Both the position numbers and the translations under genes were made by a program. Shown here one piece after another: positions 1 through 8,633 of a stretch of DNA of 53,250 nt; the stretch's first letter is position 1, and every line of letters starts with the position of its first letter. Location: assembly GCF_014836335.1 (NCBI RefSeq), contig NZ_JACSRA010000031.1, positions 1-53,250 on the forward strand, read 5' to 3'. Under the pieces are notes generated by a model that was not told where the DNA came from, searched no databases, and saw nothing but the letters and a program-made list of their open reading frames with translations. Origin of the DNA: Clostridium cibarium (GTDB taxonomy: Bacteria; Bacillota; Clostridia; Clostridiales; Clostridiaceae).

Positions 1-190
1 TTATTGAAGGAATTATTAAATAGAACATACCTTCTCTGATAACACTATTTCTATACAAAGTGAATATAACTTCATCTTTAGCTATATCATTAGTCATATT
101 GCCAACTAAGTTATTCACAGAAATAATATTAATTATTGATATAATAATTAATATTATTATATTTATTATCAATACTTTTTTCTTGATCAT
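1..190 (-). CDS. N-terminal part of a small membrane or secreted protein, cut by window edge
   Basis: The reading frame is open from ATG at 190 to the window edge, about 63 residues. A GGAG ribosome-binding site lies about ten bases before the ATG. The protein starts with three lysines and then a long run of Ile/Leu/Val, which is one membrane helix or an uncleaved signal anchor at about residues 6-24. A polar region follows. The start lies 14 bases after the stop of the upstream permease-like gene, so the two are probably co-transcribed. I do not recognise the family. It may be a third component of the secreted-peptide/permease locus. Confidence 0.55.
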   Translation of the reverse strand, partial: MIKKKVLIINIIILIIISIINIISVNNLVGNMTNDIAKDEVIFTLYRNSVIREGMFYLIIPSI

Positions 191-204
191 ATCAAAATAA
201 TCTC

Positions 205-1020
205 CTATATTTCATTTTTAGATTTATACTTAATTGCTGTAAATACAAATGGTATAACTACTAATACAAATATCCAAGCTATAAAAACACCATTTCCAAC
301 ACTATCTCCATCCAAATATGAATTTAAATGAAACTTTTCTAAGCCTTGAGTTATAAAAAATTCATACACTCCAAAATAAATTATAAATATAGATATTATA
401 AATACTTTTGAGTTCTTTATAAAAAACGATGTTGATAAAGCAATAATTGCATATAATGCCCCCACCAAGCTATATATAAGCATGTATACTAAATTATATA
501 AGCATGTATTTTGAACTCTTAGTAAGTCTAGGAATCTCGAATCAGAATAATTAAAATATCCAATATCAAATGCTGGTAAAGCCATTGCATTATCTAATCC
601 CTTCAATGGGAATGTAATAATACACAAAACTTGATTAATAAAAAGGCTTATAAAAATGACTGAAAATGTTAAAGCAAAAACAACTATTATCTTAGATAAA
701 ATGTACTTTTTTTTACTACATCTTGTAATTATACTCTTATATATTCCATTATTATATTGAATACTATATATATCACTACATAACATCATTGATAATAATG
801 GAAATATTAATATAAACCATAACTTTACATGTCTAGATACTGTACCATTTAAAAAATTTTCTTCTAAAGATGACCTAACAAACTGGATTGGCAACCCATA
901 ACTTATTTTACAATTAACCAAAAAACAAATTATTGGAATGCTTATCATTATTATACTAATTGCTCTGAAATTCATACTATTGATAATATTTTTAAAATCC
1001 ATATGTAATAGTTTCTTCAT
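205..1020 (-). CDS. ABC-2-type permease-like membrane protein
   Basis: This is a protein of about 271 residues with roughly six hydrophobic segments. They include an N-terminal helix, a helix near residues 75-90 followed by a cytosolic loop, and a hydrophobic C-terminus ending in a lysine-rich tail. This layout is that of the membrane subunit of ABC-2 exporters. The start at 1020 was chosen because a strong AGGAGGAA site sits four bases before that ATG. A longer frame to 1068 has no such site. The gene follows the secreted-protein gene at 1091-1474 and precedes a small membrane protein. No ATPase subunit lies inside the window; one would be expected beyond the left edge. The function (export or immunity for the secreted protein) is inferred from context only. 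Confidence 0.6.
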   Translation of the reverse strand: MKKLLHMDFKNIINSMNFRAISIIMISIPIICFLVNCKISYGLPIQFVRSSLEENFLNGTVSRHVKLWFILIFPLLSMMLCSDIYSIQYNNGIYKSIITRCSKKKYILSKIIVVFALTFSVIFISLFINQVLCIITFPLKGLDNAMALPAFDIGYFNYSDSRFLDLLRVQNTCLYNLVYMLIYSLVGALYAIIALSTSFFIKNSKVFIISIFIIYFGVYEFFITQGLEKFHLNSYLDGDSVGNGVFIAWIFVLVVIPFVFTAIKYKSKNEI

Positions 1021-1090
1021 ATATTTCCTCCTAAGCTTTAAATATATATGAAGATACAACGTCTTCATATATCCTTTACACTACCTCAAA

Positions 1091-1474
1091 TTAATTGAAA
1101 TTAATCCATCCATCTACATATGCTTCAGTACTACTATTGTTAGAATTCTCCATTCCAACATAACCTGAACTTATAGAACGATTAGAATACATATTTTTTG
1201 AATCTCCAACTTGGAAGTAATAATCACCACTTATTTGACTCTTATTTACATCAGTAATCCAAAATGTTGCTCTATTAGTATTAGTTAAAAGGTCAACTTG
1301 ATTATATACACAATTATTAGCTCCATGAGCTTTATGTCCTTCTCCCCAATAATTATTTCCTTGGTATATTGGTAGAGCATAACCACCATATCCTGCTGCA
1401 AATGCAGTGCAACCTAATGCTAGTACTCCAAATACTGTCATTCCAAGTATCATCTTAATGCTTTTTCTTTTCAT
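1091..1474 (-). CDS. Secreted protein, DUF2712-like
   Basis: This is a 127-residue preprotein. It starts MKRKS, has a hydrophobic core to about residue 24, and a likely signal-peptidase site after CTAFA. The mature part of about 100 residues is rich in Gly, Asn, Ser, Tyr and Trp and contains a central ATFWITDV segment. This resembles DUF2712-type secreted proteins of Firmicutes, which often sit beside ABC-2 permeases as here. The assignment is from memory of the pattern and is moderate. The start is supported by a GGGAGAG site seven to eight bases upstream. A short perfect palindrome (1502-1515) lies just before the gene and may be an operator. The neighbour at 205-1020 is a permease-like protein, so a secreted bacteriocin-like or signalling role is possible but not shown. 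Confidence 0.6.
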   Translation of the reverse strand: MKRKSIKMILGMTVFGVLALGCTAFAAGYGGYALPIYQGNNYWGEGHKAHGANNCVYNQVDLLTNTNRATFWITDVNKSQISGDYYFQVGDSKNMYSNRSISSGYVGMENSNNSSTEAYVDGWINFN

Positions 1475-1501
1475 ATATACTCTCTCCCTTTTTAATATTT
1501 A

Positions 1502-1515
1502 TTAATGTTCATTAA
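1502..1515. promoter_or_regulatory. Palindrome TTAATGTTCATTAA, possible operator
   Basis: This is a 14-bp perfect inverted repeat with six-base arms and a TT/AA centre. It lies 28-41 bp upstream of the secreted-protein start at 1474. AT-rich promoter-like sequence lies further upstream. Its position between promoter and ribosome-binding site suits a repressor site. No regulator is identified. Confidence 0.35.
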
Positions 1516-1621
1516 CAAATATTATGTTACCATATTATGTATATTTTTTCAATTTTTCTTTATATTGTGGATAATTTGATTATATTTTTAGTAATTACAT
1601 TTGTAATTTAGACATTTATTT

Positions 1622-1768
1622 CTAATTATTACCACTCGTGAATCTATTAATATTATCAAACAATCTAGTGTCACTCTCATAATCAAGATTACAATCAATC
1701 CATATAAAATCATTTTCATTAAAAAGTTTCCTTACCATCTTTTCAGCTTCTACCATTTCTACTAACAT
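1622..1768 (-). pseudogene. Possible remnant ORF (48 codons) in a gene-poor stretch
   Basis: A frame runs from ATG at 1768 to TAG at 1622. It encodes an acidic peptide with WIDCNLDYESD in its middle. There is no good ribosome-binding site. The codon content looks protein-like, and in-frame stops precede it in a stretch (1780-1860) that also reads as broken coding sequence. I take it as the decayed end of a lost gene. The family is not recognised. The rest of 1475-2015 holds only the palindrome at 1502 and the terminator at 1957. Confidence 0.25.
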
Positions 1769-1956
1769 CCTTGCTTTTAATCAACTATATAAATGCTATA
1801 CTTTCTACCTTGCCAATAGACTATATACTTTTTCTTTTAAGAATTCTAATAACTTGCAATATCAACCTTAAAGATAAGTGCATTTTCTAATTTAATATTT
1901 ATAGCTTGATATTATTTATTTTAGTATCCATAAGTACCGTTCTTTTTTCTTTACCT

Positions 1957-1990
1957 AAAAAGGAATCCCCATTGCTGAGAATTCCTTTTT
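1957..1990 (-). terminator. Hairpin terminator after the small membrane-protein gene
   Basis: Ten-base arms AAAAAGGAAT and ATTCCTTTTT flank a 14-base loop. A-rich and T-rich flanks make it usable on both strands. It ends transcription from the small gene at 2016-2168. Confidence 0.6.
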
Positions 1991-2015
1991 ATCTTTTATT
2001 ATTAAATTATCCATA

Positions 2016-2168
2016 TCATTTTTTATTATTCTTTTCATAACTATATTTGCTATTAAATGAATCAATTATTAATCCAATCAACATACCTATAATTATGCCG
2101 TTACTTATATTATCAAATGTTGATCCAAAACACATCCCAAGTGCTAGACCTATTGGCATATACTTCAT
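2016..2168 (-). CDS. Small two-helix membrane protein (about 50 aa)
   Basis: Translation from ATG at 2168 gives MKYMPIGLALGMCFGS and then a second Gly/Ile-rich helix before a lysine- and asparagine-rich tail. Two glycine-spaced helices separated by a short DN-containing turn match a widespread kind of small hypothetical membrane protein in Firmicutes. The same frame is open upstream (residues KFKKDKDAKYI) to about 2210. It reads through to a GAGGTG that could be a ribosome-binding site, but the codon after it is TTA rather than TTG. The original start may therefore have been lost. A TATAAT sequence lies near 2250 on this strand. The gene may be live with an internal start or newly decayed. 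Confidence 0.45.
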   Translation of the reverse strand: MKYMPIGLALGMCFGSTFDNISNGIIIGMLIGLIIDSFNSKYSYEKNNKK

Positions 2169-2376
2169 TATATATTTAGCATCTTTATCTTTTTTAAACT
2201 TTAAAGCACCTCTATCAATAAATAATACATTTAAAACACAATTTATATTATACCATTATATGCCACAACGTAGTATGAAAAACTTCACTCTATTAAACAT
2301 AATTCATATTGTGTCTACTTTATATAGCAATGAAAAGATAATGCATATTCTCATTCGTATTTTAATAAGCAAAATA

Positions 2377-2424
2377 AAGTAGTGTATGACAACTACCTTT
2401 TTAGTTAAAAATCATACACTACTT
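2377..2424 (-). terminator. Probable terminator of the guaB-guaA transcript
   Basis: Thirteen-base perfect arms (AAGTAGTGTATGA and its complement) enclose a 22-base loop. On the minus strand the stem is followed by TATTTTG. It lies about 125 bp after the guaA stop. Confidence 0.5.
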
Positions 2425-2451
2425 CATTATTTTCAAATCGCTAAATTATCA

Positions 2452-2530
2452 TTGTAATTTTTCAAAGGAAACTCGACTCGCATTCGCTCGCTTAGTAAGT
2501 TCGAATAACTAAATACAAAATTTGGATTCT
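2452..2530. repeat. Intergenic stretch of contrasting composition, possible dispersed repeat
   Basis: This short stretch contains the CG-rich phrase ACTCGACTCGCATTCGCTCG. It stands out strongly in otherwise AT-rich spacer DNA just after guaA. Such islands are often copies of dispersed intergenic repeats. No second copy was seen in this window, so the call is tentative. Confidence 0.25.
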
Positions 2531-2547
2531 CACTTTTTGGCTCTCAC

Positions 2548-4080
2548 TTATTCCCATTCAATAGTAGCAGGTGGCTTAGAAGTTACATCATAAACAATTC
2601 TGTTTACTCCTGGAACTTCATTAACTATCCTTCTACTAACAAGATCAAGAACTTCATATGGGATTCTTGCCCATTCAGAAGTCATTGCATCACTTGATGT
2701 TACGGCTCTTAAAGCTACCGTATGACAGTAAGTTCTTTCATCTCCCATAACTCCAACTGACTTTATGTTTGGTAAACAAGCAAAGTATTGCCATATGCTT
2801 TCATCTAGTCCAGCATTAGCTATTTCATCTCTAAAGATAGCATCCGCTTCTCTTACTATTTCAAGCTTTTCTTCAGTTATTTCTCCAAGAACTCTTATTG
2901 CAAGACCTGGTCCTGGGAATGGCTGTCTCCATACTAACTTATGAGGTATTCCAAGTTCTTCTCCTACTGCTCTTACTTCATCTTTAAATAACTCTCTTAA
3001 AGGTTCTATAAGATCAAACTTCATGTCTTCAGGAAGTCCTCCAACATTGTGGTGAGACTTAATTGTAGCTGATGTGTTAGTTCCACTTTCAACTATGTCT
3101 GGATAAATTGTTCCTTGTACTAAGTAATCAATTTCCCCAACCTTATTAGCCTCTTCTTCAAATACTCTAATAAATTCTTCTCCTATAATCTTTCTCTTAG
3201 TTTCAGGATCTGAAACTCCAGCAAGCTTACCTAAGAATCTATCTTCAGCATTTACTCTTATTATGTTCATATCAAATTCTTTTTTGAATACTCTTTCAAC
3301 TGTATCTCCTTCATCTTTTCTTAAAAGACCGTGATCTACGAAGATACATGTTAAGTTGTGACCTATTGCCTTATGTACTATCATAGCTGCAACTGATGAA
3401 TCTACTCCACCTGATAAAGCACAAAGAACCTTTTTATCTCCAACTAAGTCCTTAATTTCCTTTATCTTTTCTTCAGCAAAGTGAGCCATAGTCCATTCAT
3501 TTCCTAACTCACATATGTTATGAAGGAAGTTTTGAAGCATCTTTTGCCCAAATGGTGTATGTTCAACTTCTGGGTGGAATTGTACACCATATAATTTCTT
3601 TTCTTCATTTTCCATAGCAGCAACTGGACATACATCTGTGTTAGCTACTATTTTAAATCCTGCTGGAGCTTCTGATATATAATCAGTATGACTCATCCAG
3701 CATATACCTTCTTCTTCTATCCCTTGGAAGAGTCTTGAAGAAGAATCTAGCTTAATTGAAGTTTTTCCGTATTCTCTAACTGGTGCAGTTTCAACTTTTC
3801 CACCTAGTAAATAAGACATTAATTGATCTCCATAGCAGATACCAAGAACTGGCACTCCTAATTCAAAAATTCCTTTATCCACCCTTGGAGTATCTTCACC
3901 ATAAACACTGTTTGGTCCGCCTGTAAATATTATTCCCTTAGGGTTTTTAGCTTTTATTTGATCTAGTGTATAAGTATATGGGATTATTTCACAATAAACT
4001 CCACATTCTCTTACTCTTCTAGCAATTAATTGATTATATTGACCGCCAAAGTCAACTACTAGGACTAATTCTTTCTTCAT
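2548..4080 (-). CDS. guaA: GMP synthase (glutamine-hydrolysing)
   Basis: Converts XMP to GMP using glutamine and ATP in the cytosol, the last step of guanine nucleotide synthesis. The 510-residue protein has an N-terminal class I glutamine amidotransferase domain. Its nucleophile Cys is in GICYGDQ (near residue 82) and the triad HPE is in FHPEVEHT (near 171). An ATP-pyrophosphatase domain with the P-loop LSGGVDSS (near 222) and a C-terminal dimerisation domain ending KPPATIEWE follow. The start at 4080 has GGAGGG four bases upstream; the longer frame would start at a TTG inside that site. It lies 47 bp after guaB and shares its guanine riboswitch, so GMP should repress its own pathway. Length is normal. 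Confidence 0.97.
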   Translation of the reverse strand: MKKELVLVVDFGGQYNQLIARRVRECGVYCEIIPYTYTLDQIKAKNPKGIIFTGGPNSVYGEDTPRVDKGIFELGVPVLGICYGDQLMSYLLGGKVETAPVREYGKTSIKLDSSSRLFQGIEEEGICWMSHTDYISEAPAGFKIVANTDVCPVAAMENEEKKLYGVQFHPEVEHTPFGQKMLQNFLHNICELGNEWTMAHFAEEKIKEIKDLVGDKKVLCALSGGVDSSVAAMIVHKAIGHNLTCIFVDHGLLRKDEGDTVERVFKKEFDMNIIRVNAEDRFLGKLAGVSDPETKRKIIGEEFIRVFEEEANKVGEIDYLVQGTIYPDIVESGTNTSATIKSHHNVGGLPEDMKFDLIEPLRELFKDEVRAVGEELGIPHKLVWRQPFPGPGLAIRVLGEITEEKLEIVREADAIFRDEIANAGLDESIWQYFACLPNIKSVGVMGDERTYCHTVALRAVTSSDAMTSEWARIPYEVLDLVSRRIVNEVPGVNRIVYDVTSKPPATIEWE

Positions 4081-4127
4081 GTTACCCTCCAATAATCTTT
4101 CTATTAATTATTATATTTTACACTAAG

Positions 4128-5582
4128 TTATTGACTAACACTATAGTTTGGAGCTTCCTTAGTTATATTTATATCATGAGGATGACTTTCTCTAAGTCCA
4201 GCTGAAGTTTGAACAACAAATGTAGCTGTTTGATATAAAGTTTCAAAATTCTTTGATCCAAGGTAACCCATACCTGATCTTATTCCTCCAAGAAGTTGGA
4301 ATATAGTATCAGCAACATATCCTTTATATGCTATTCTTCCTTCAACGCCTTCTGGTACAAGCTTTTTATTTCCTTCTTGGAAATATCTATCTTTAGAACC
4401 ACAAGCCATAGCTGCTAATGAACCCATTCCTCTATATACTTTATAGCTTCTTCCTTGATATATTTCTATTTCACCTGGAGCTTCATCACAACCTGCAAGT
4501 AATGACCCCATCATAACTCCACAAGCCCCTGCAGCCATTGCCTTAACTATATCTCCTGAATATTTAATACCCCCATCTGCAATCACTGGAACTCCATATT
4601 TTCTTCCTACCTCTACACAATCCATAACAGCTGTTAATTGAGGAACTCCAACTCCAGCAACTACTCTTGTTGTACATATTGAACCAGGTCCTATACCTAC
4701 CTTTACGCAGTCTGCTCCAGCTTTAATTAAATCTTCTGCCGCTTCTGCTGTTGCAATATTACCAGCTATAATTTGAAGTTCTGGATATGCAGATTTAATT
4801 TTAGAAACTGCCTCTAAAACTCCTTTAGAATGACCATGAGCAGTATCAAGTGTAATTACATCTACCTTAGCTTTTACTAAAGCCTCAACTCTTTCCATCA
4901 TGTTATCTGTTACACCTACAGCAGCACCACAAAGTAATCTTCCTTGAGAATCTTTAGCTGCATTTGGGAATGTTCTAGTTTTCTCTATATCTTTAATAGT
5001 TATTAATCCTTTTAATACTCCATCTTTATCAACTAAAGGAAGCTTTTCAATTTTATGCTTCTTTAATAATTCTTTAGCTTGTTCAATTGTTGTGTTTTCA
5101 GGTGCAGTAACTAAATTTTCCTTAGTCATTACATCTCCAATTTTCTTTGTAAAATCTGTTTCAAATGTAGTATCTCTATTAGTTAAGATACCAACTAACT
5201 TACCATCAACAGTTATTGGAACTCCTGATATTCTATATTGAGCCATAAGATTTTCTGCATCTTGTAAAGTTTGTTCTGGAGAAAGGAATATAGGATCTGT
5301 AATTACTCCATTTTCTTGTCTCTTAACCCTATCTACTTCTCTAGCTTGTTCTTCTATTGTCATATTCTTATGTATAATTCCGATTCCGCCTTCTCTAGCT
5401 ATTGCAATAGCCATTGTAGATTCCGTTACTGTATCCATTCCAGCACTTATTAGCGGTATATTTAACTTAATTTTCTTAGTTAGATTAGTTGCAAGTGTTA
5501 CCTCTCTTGGTAATATCTCTGATTTATTTGGTACTAGTAATACGTCATCGAAAGTGTATGCTTGTTTTAATATTCTTGCCAT
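4128..5582 (-). CDS. guaB: IMP dehydrogenase
   Basis: Oxidises IMP to XMP with NAD+, the committed step to GMP. The 484-residue length is typical. The TIM-barrel catalytic domain is interrupted by a pair of CBS domains at about residues 95-205. The catalytic loop GPGSICTTRVVAGVGVPQ carries the active-site Cys near residue 302. The start is supported by GGGAGGATATTAAAA before the ATG. It is the first gene of guaB-guaA. A guanine-type riboswitch and its terminator precede it, so high guanine should stop transcription before the coding region. Confidence 0.97.
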   Translation of the reverse strand: MARILKQAYTFDDVLLVPNKSEILPREVTLATNLTKKIKLNIPLISAGMDTVTESTMAIAIAREGGIGIIHKNMTIEEQAREVDRVKRQENGVITDPIFLSPEQTLQDAENLMAQYRISGVPITVDGKLVGILTNRDTTFETDFTKKIGDVMTKENLVTAPENTTIEQAKELLKKHKIEKLPLVDKDGVLKGLITIKDIEKTRTFPNAAKDSQGRLLCGAAVGVTDNMMERVEALVKAKVDVITLDTAHGHSKGVLEAVSKIKSAYPELQIIAGNIATAEAAEDLIKAGADCVKVGIGPGSICTTRVVAGVGVPQLTAVMDCVEVGRKYGVPVIADGGIKYSGDIVKAMAAGACGVMMGSLLAGCDEAPGEIEIYQGRSYKVYRGMGSLAAMACGSKDRYFQEGNKKLVPEGVEGRIAYKGYVADTIFQLLGGIRSGMGYLGSKNFETLYQTATFVVQTSAGLRESHPHDINITKEAPNYSVSQ

Positions 5583-5673
5583 TTTTAATATCCTCCCTCA
5601 ATTTATGATTAATTTAATTCATTTCTAATTCAAAGTGCAAGATTTATTTCATTTTCTTGCCTAATTTTGAGTA

Positions 5674-5716
5674 CAAAAAAAGCACATTAACTTACTATAA
5701 AGTGAAGTTAATATGC
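5674..5716 (-). terminator. Riboswitch-controlled terminator before guaB
   Basis: Twelve-base arms (GCATATTAACTT and AAGTTAATGTGC, with one wobble) are followed by a run of seven T on the minus strand. It lies between the purine aptamer and guaB, the expected expression platform of a transcriptional OFF switch. Confidence 0.85.
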
Positions 5717-5745
5717 CTATATAACAAGAATATATAAGTATATCA

Positions 5746-5830
5746 AATTCACCCATAGTCGGAAATTTACGGCTTCCGGTAGATACTCCCTGCCATATTC
5801 AGGGGATATACGAGCTTAAAATGTGCCTGT
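5746..5830 (-). promoter_or_regulatory. Purine riboswitch aptamer, guanine class
   Basis: On the minus strand the sequence has the purine-aptamer landmarks in order: CGTATAT, AATATGG, a first hairpin arm, AGTATCTACCGG, the second hairpin loop GCCGTAAA, and CCGACTATGGGTG. The base that pairs with the ligand is C in GACTATGG, as in guanine aptamers; adenine aptamers have T there. P1 can form between GCTCGTA and TATGGGT. A terminator follows directly, and then guaB-guaA. Confidence 0.93.
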
Positions 5831-5904
5831 TACTAAATTAAACTTATTATAATGTATCATATTGCTAAAGTCAATAGAATTGAAAGTAAAATTGCATTTT
5901 TATT

Positions 5905-6300
5905 TTATGAAATAACACCATTATCATCTAGCGTGAAATTATAGCCTCCTAATAATAATTCTTTCATCTTACCATATGTCGTAGTATTAGATATACTTTT
6001 AATTCTAGTAAAGTCAATAAGATCATTTTCATTTGAGGAACCATTAATTGTACTCTTAATTTTGCCAAAAGTATCATTTGTACTTATAGCAGAGCTTGCT
6101 TTTATATTATATGTATCTACAGCTAATACTACCTGCCTTACTTCTTCCAACGCCTTTGTTTTCTTTGCCTCTTTTATGTATCCTGCAACTTTGGGAGTAA
6201 ATACACTAAATAATATTGCTATTATAGCTATAACCGCTATTGTTTCAACTAAAGTAAATCCATTAACATTTTTCTCTATGTATTTATGTTTATTTTTCAC
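5905..6300 (-). CDS. Type IV prepilin-like (pseudopilin) protein
   Basis: A 131-residue protein with a short basic leader of 13 residues and then the class III signal NG|FTLVETIAVIAI, cut by a prepilin peptidase before Phe. The conserved Glu is at mature position 5. A hydrophobic helix of about 20 residues leads into an amphipathic helix (KEAKKTKALEEVRQ) and a small C-terminal domain. It starts with GTG at 6300, eight bases after AAGGAGG. It resembles ComGC or type IV major pilins. No other pilus genes are nearby, so whether it serves DNA uptake, adhesion or secretion is open. Confidence 0.8.
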   Translation of the reverse strand: MKNKHKYIEKNVNGFTLVETIAVIAIIAILFSVFTPKVAGYIKEAKKTKALEEVRQVVLAVDTYNIKASSAISTNDTFGKIKSTINGSSNENDLIDFTRIKSISNTTTYGKMKELLLGGYNFTLDDNGVIS

Positions 6301-6381
6301 CAGTTCATCCTCCTTAAAGCTATAATCTTTCTTTATCTATAGATTCTAGCCAATTTACGAAGGATTTATAATTTTGTCTAT

Positions 6382-6423
6382 AAAAAAATCCAAGATATAT
6401 TTAATTAGTTTTATATCCTGGAT
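6382..6423 (-). terminator. Terminator of the two-component operon
   Basis: Twelve-base arms (ATCCAGGATATA and TATATCTTGGAT, one wobble) are followed on the minus strand by a seven-T run. It lies just after the histidine kinase stop. Confidence 0.8.
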
Positions 6424-6446
6424 CAAAGTAAATATTAAATTTTGAA

Positions 6447-8633
6447 CTATTCATCAATCGATGGTATGATGATTTTAGCTTTAAAAAGATCTCCATCAAT
6501 TTTTATACTAAGCTCTCCCCCCTGAATTTCCAGTATGCTTTTAGCAATAGAAAGCCCTAGACCTGTACCTTCAGTACTTCTCGATTTATCTCCTCTTTTA
6601 AATCTCTCAAATATCTCTTCACTCTCAAAATCCATTTCATAAGAAGATGTATTTTTCATAGTGATAACTATTTTACCATCCTCTTCTTTTAATGAAATAT
6701 ATACTCGAGTTCCTGGCTGAGAATATTTTAATATATTATTTATAAGATTTTCAAATACCCTCCAAGTCTTTTTTCCATCTAAATTAGCATAAACCTTTTC
6801 TTCAGGAAACTTTAGCCTAAATGTTAATTCTGAATTATTAATTGCTTCATCAAATTCTCCCAATGTCTGCTTTAAAAGTGAAGTCACCTCTAACTTTTCT
6901 ATTTCAAGATCTACAGCACCGCTTGCCATCTTAGAAGCTTCAAATAAATCATCTATAATTACCTTAAGTCTCTGAGATTTCCTATCCAATACATTTATGT
7001 ATCTATCCGCCTCTTCATTAGATATCCCCTCTTTTTTTAATAATCCTACATAGTTAATAATAGATGTTAATGGAGTTTTTAAATCGTGCGATACATTTGT
7101 TATAAGCTCAGATTTGAGCCTTTCGCTCTTCATCTCACTTTTAAGAGCTTCTTTAACTCCAGCCTTCATATTATTGATATTATTAGCTATCTTTAAAAGC
7201 TCGCCTCTTCCTTTTTCCTCTATAGTGTAATTAAGATTTCCTAACACTATTTCTTCTGTGCCCTTTGCAATTCCAATGACAAATCTACCTATCTTAAAAA
7301 TATAGTAAATCATGAATATCATGTAAAATAATATATATGATATTGCTATGACTATTACAAACCCTTCTCTTGAATTTTTTATACATGCAAAAACACCTAA
7401 TGTGATTAATCCAAGTAGCAAAGTAAGTGTAGTCATGATTTTAGTTTTAAACTTAATACTTTGGAACTTAGAATTTTCTCTAATTCTACTTAATAATTTA
7501 TTAACTAAACATTTTTTAATCCCTATTCTAAATTCATTTCTATTTCCTTTAAAATATATTATCTGTTTTACATTAATAACTAAATATAATATATACACTG
7601 CTACAATAGTAAGTATATAAACTTGCCCAAACCTATAAGGCTTACTAAAGAACACCACTTTATTTATATATTTCATCATTATAAACATATAAATTATAAA
7701 TATAATTAATTGTATATCTAGGGGTACTTTTCTATACCACTTTTCTATGTTTTTTAAGATTGCTACATATTCATTGTTTTTCTTCAATATCAATATTAGT
7801 AAAGGAAGTCCTATTAATAATGATACAATTCCGATTACAATTTCTTTATGCAGTCTTTCTTTTACAGAATTATAATAATTATAATTTTTATATATGAAAC
7901 TATTTTTATCAATATCCTTAGATACAACAAAATAAATTTTTTTATTATTTGCTTCTGCCCACATATTTATATAGGTCATTTTATCAAACTCCTTAACTTC
8001 ATAAGGAAATTTAATACTATACAAAGCCGTCTTTTCAATATACTCATCTATATCTGAAATATTTTCTATATTGGTATCTATGACATTATTTTTACTATCT
8101 GCAATATAATATTTTATTATACTCTTGTCTTCTACCGCTCTTTTAATATTCTCATAATCTCTATTTTTATAAGCTACTATCTCTTTTTTAAAATCCTCGA
8201 TAGTTTTAGAATTTTCTAATTTTATTTCATTAAGTTCTTTATCTCTTGCCTCTGTTAGTCTTTTAACCTCATTCTTATTATCTTGCTGTGCAGCATTTAT
8301 TATCTCATATTTATACTTGCCGTTTATTTCATCTTCCCTATTGCTTAAATCAGTATCATACAATGTTTTAGATAATGTTAATTCACTATTTGTGACCTTA
8401 TCATCAGTTGATTTTAGTGAATAATCCTTATATATTTCATTAAGATTTTTTATATTATAAAAATAACTAACTAAATCATGTTGAAATTGTGAACTAGTAA
8501 AATAAACATCTGATTTTAAATACTCTTTATTTTTTATTAAATCATTTGCTGTCAGCAATGAAATACCAAGAATATAAATTAATATAACAAAAGCTATTCC
8601 AACTGTATATTTATTTTTCAATTTTATAGCCAA
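6447..8633 (-). CDS. Membrane sensor histidine kinase with several transmembrane segments
   Basis: A 728-residue kinase. An N-terminal helix (about 12-31) is followed by an extracytoplasmic region of some 230 residues. That region is rich in Lys, Asp and Asn and probably coiled at 100-155. Five or so further membrane helices lie between about 265 and 455. A HAMP-like linker leads to the HisKA domain with NVSHDLKTPLTS, phospho-acceptor His about 516. The ATPase has an N box (FENLINNI near 627) and a G box (EGTGLGLS near 688). The start overlaps the response-regulator gene by 23 bases, so the two are translationally coupled. The mixture of a large external sensor and a bundle of extra helices is unusual. 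The signal is unknown; the upstream envelope-like gene hints at the cell wall. Confidence 0.92.
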   Translation of the reverse strand: MAIKLKNKYTVGIAFVILIYILGISLLTANDLIKNKEYLKSDVYFTSSQFQHDLVSYFYNIKNLNEIYKDYSLKSTDDKVTNSELTLSKTLYDTDLSNREDEINGKYKYEIINAAQQDNKNEVKRLTEARDKELNEIKLENSKTIEDFKKEIVAYKNRDYENIKRAVEDKSIIKYYIADSKNNVIDTNIENISDIDEYIEKTALYSIKFPYEVKEFDKMTYINMWAEANNKKIYFVVSKDIDKNSFIYKNYNYYNSVKERLHKEIVIGIVSLLIGLPLLILILKKNNEYVAILKNIEKWYRKVPLDIQLIIFIIYMFIMMKYINKVVFFSKPYRFGQVYILTIVAVYILYLVINVKQIIYFKGNRNEFRIGIKKCLVNKLLSRIRENSKFQSIKFKTKIMTTLTLLLGLITLGVFACIKNSREGFVIVIAISYILFYMIFMIYYIFKIGRFVIGIAKGTEEIVLGNLNYTIEEKGRGELLKIANNINNMKAGVKEALKSEMKSERLKSELITNVSHDLKTPLTSIINYVGLLKKEGISNEEADRYINVLDRKSQRLKVIIDDLFEASKMASGAVDLEIEKLEVTSLLKQTLGEFDEAINNSELTFRLKFPEEKVYANLDGKKTWRVFENLINNILKYSQPGTRVYISLKEEDGKIVITMKNTSSYEMDFESEEIFERFKRGDKSRSTEGTGLGLSIAKSILEIQGGELSIKIDGDLFKAKIIIPSIDE

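Noticed and set aside
2047..2382. Plus-strand ORF of 111 codons
   Set aside because: It is the mirror of a small minus-strand membrane-protein gene. Its hydrophobicity comes from the complement, and no ribosome-binding site precedes it.
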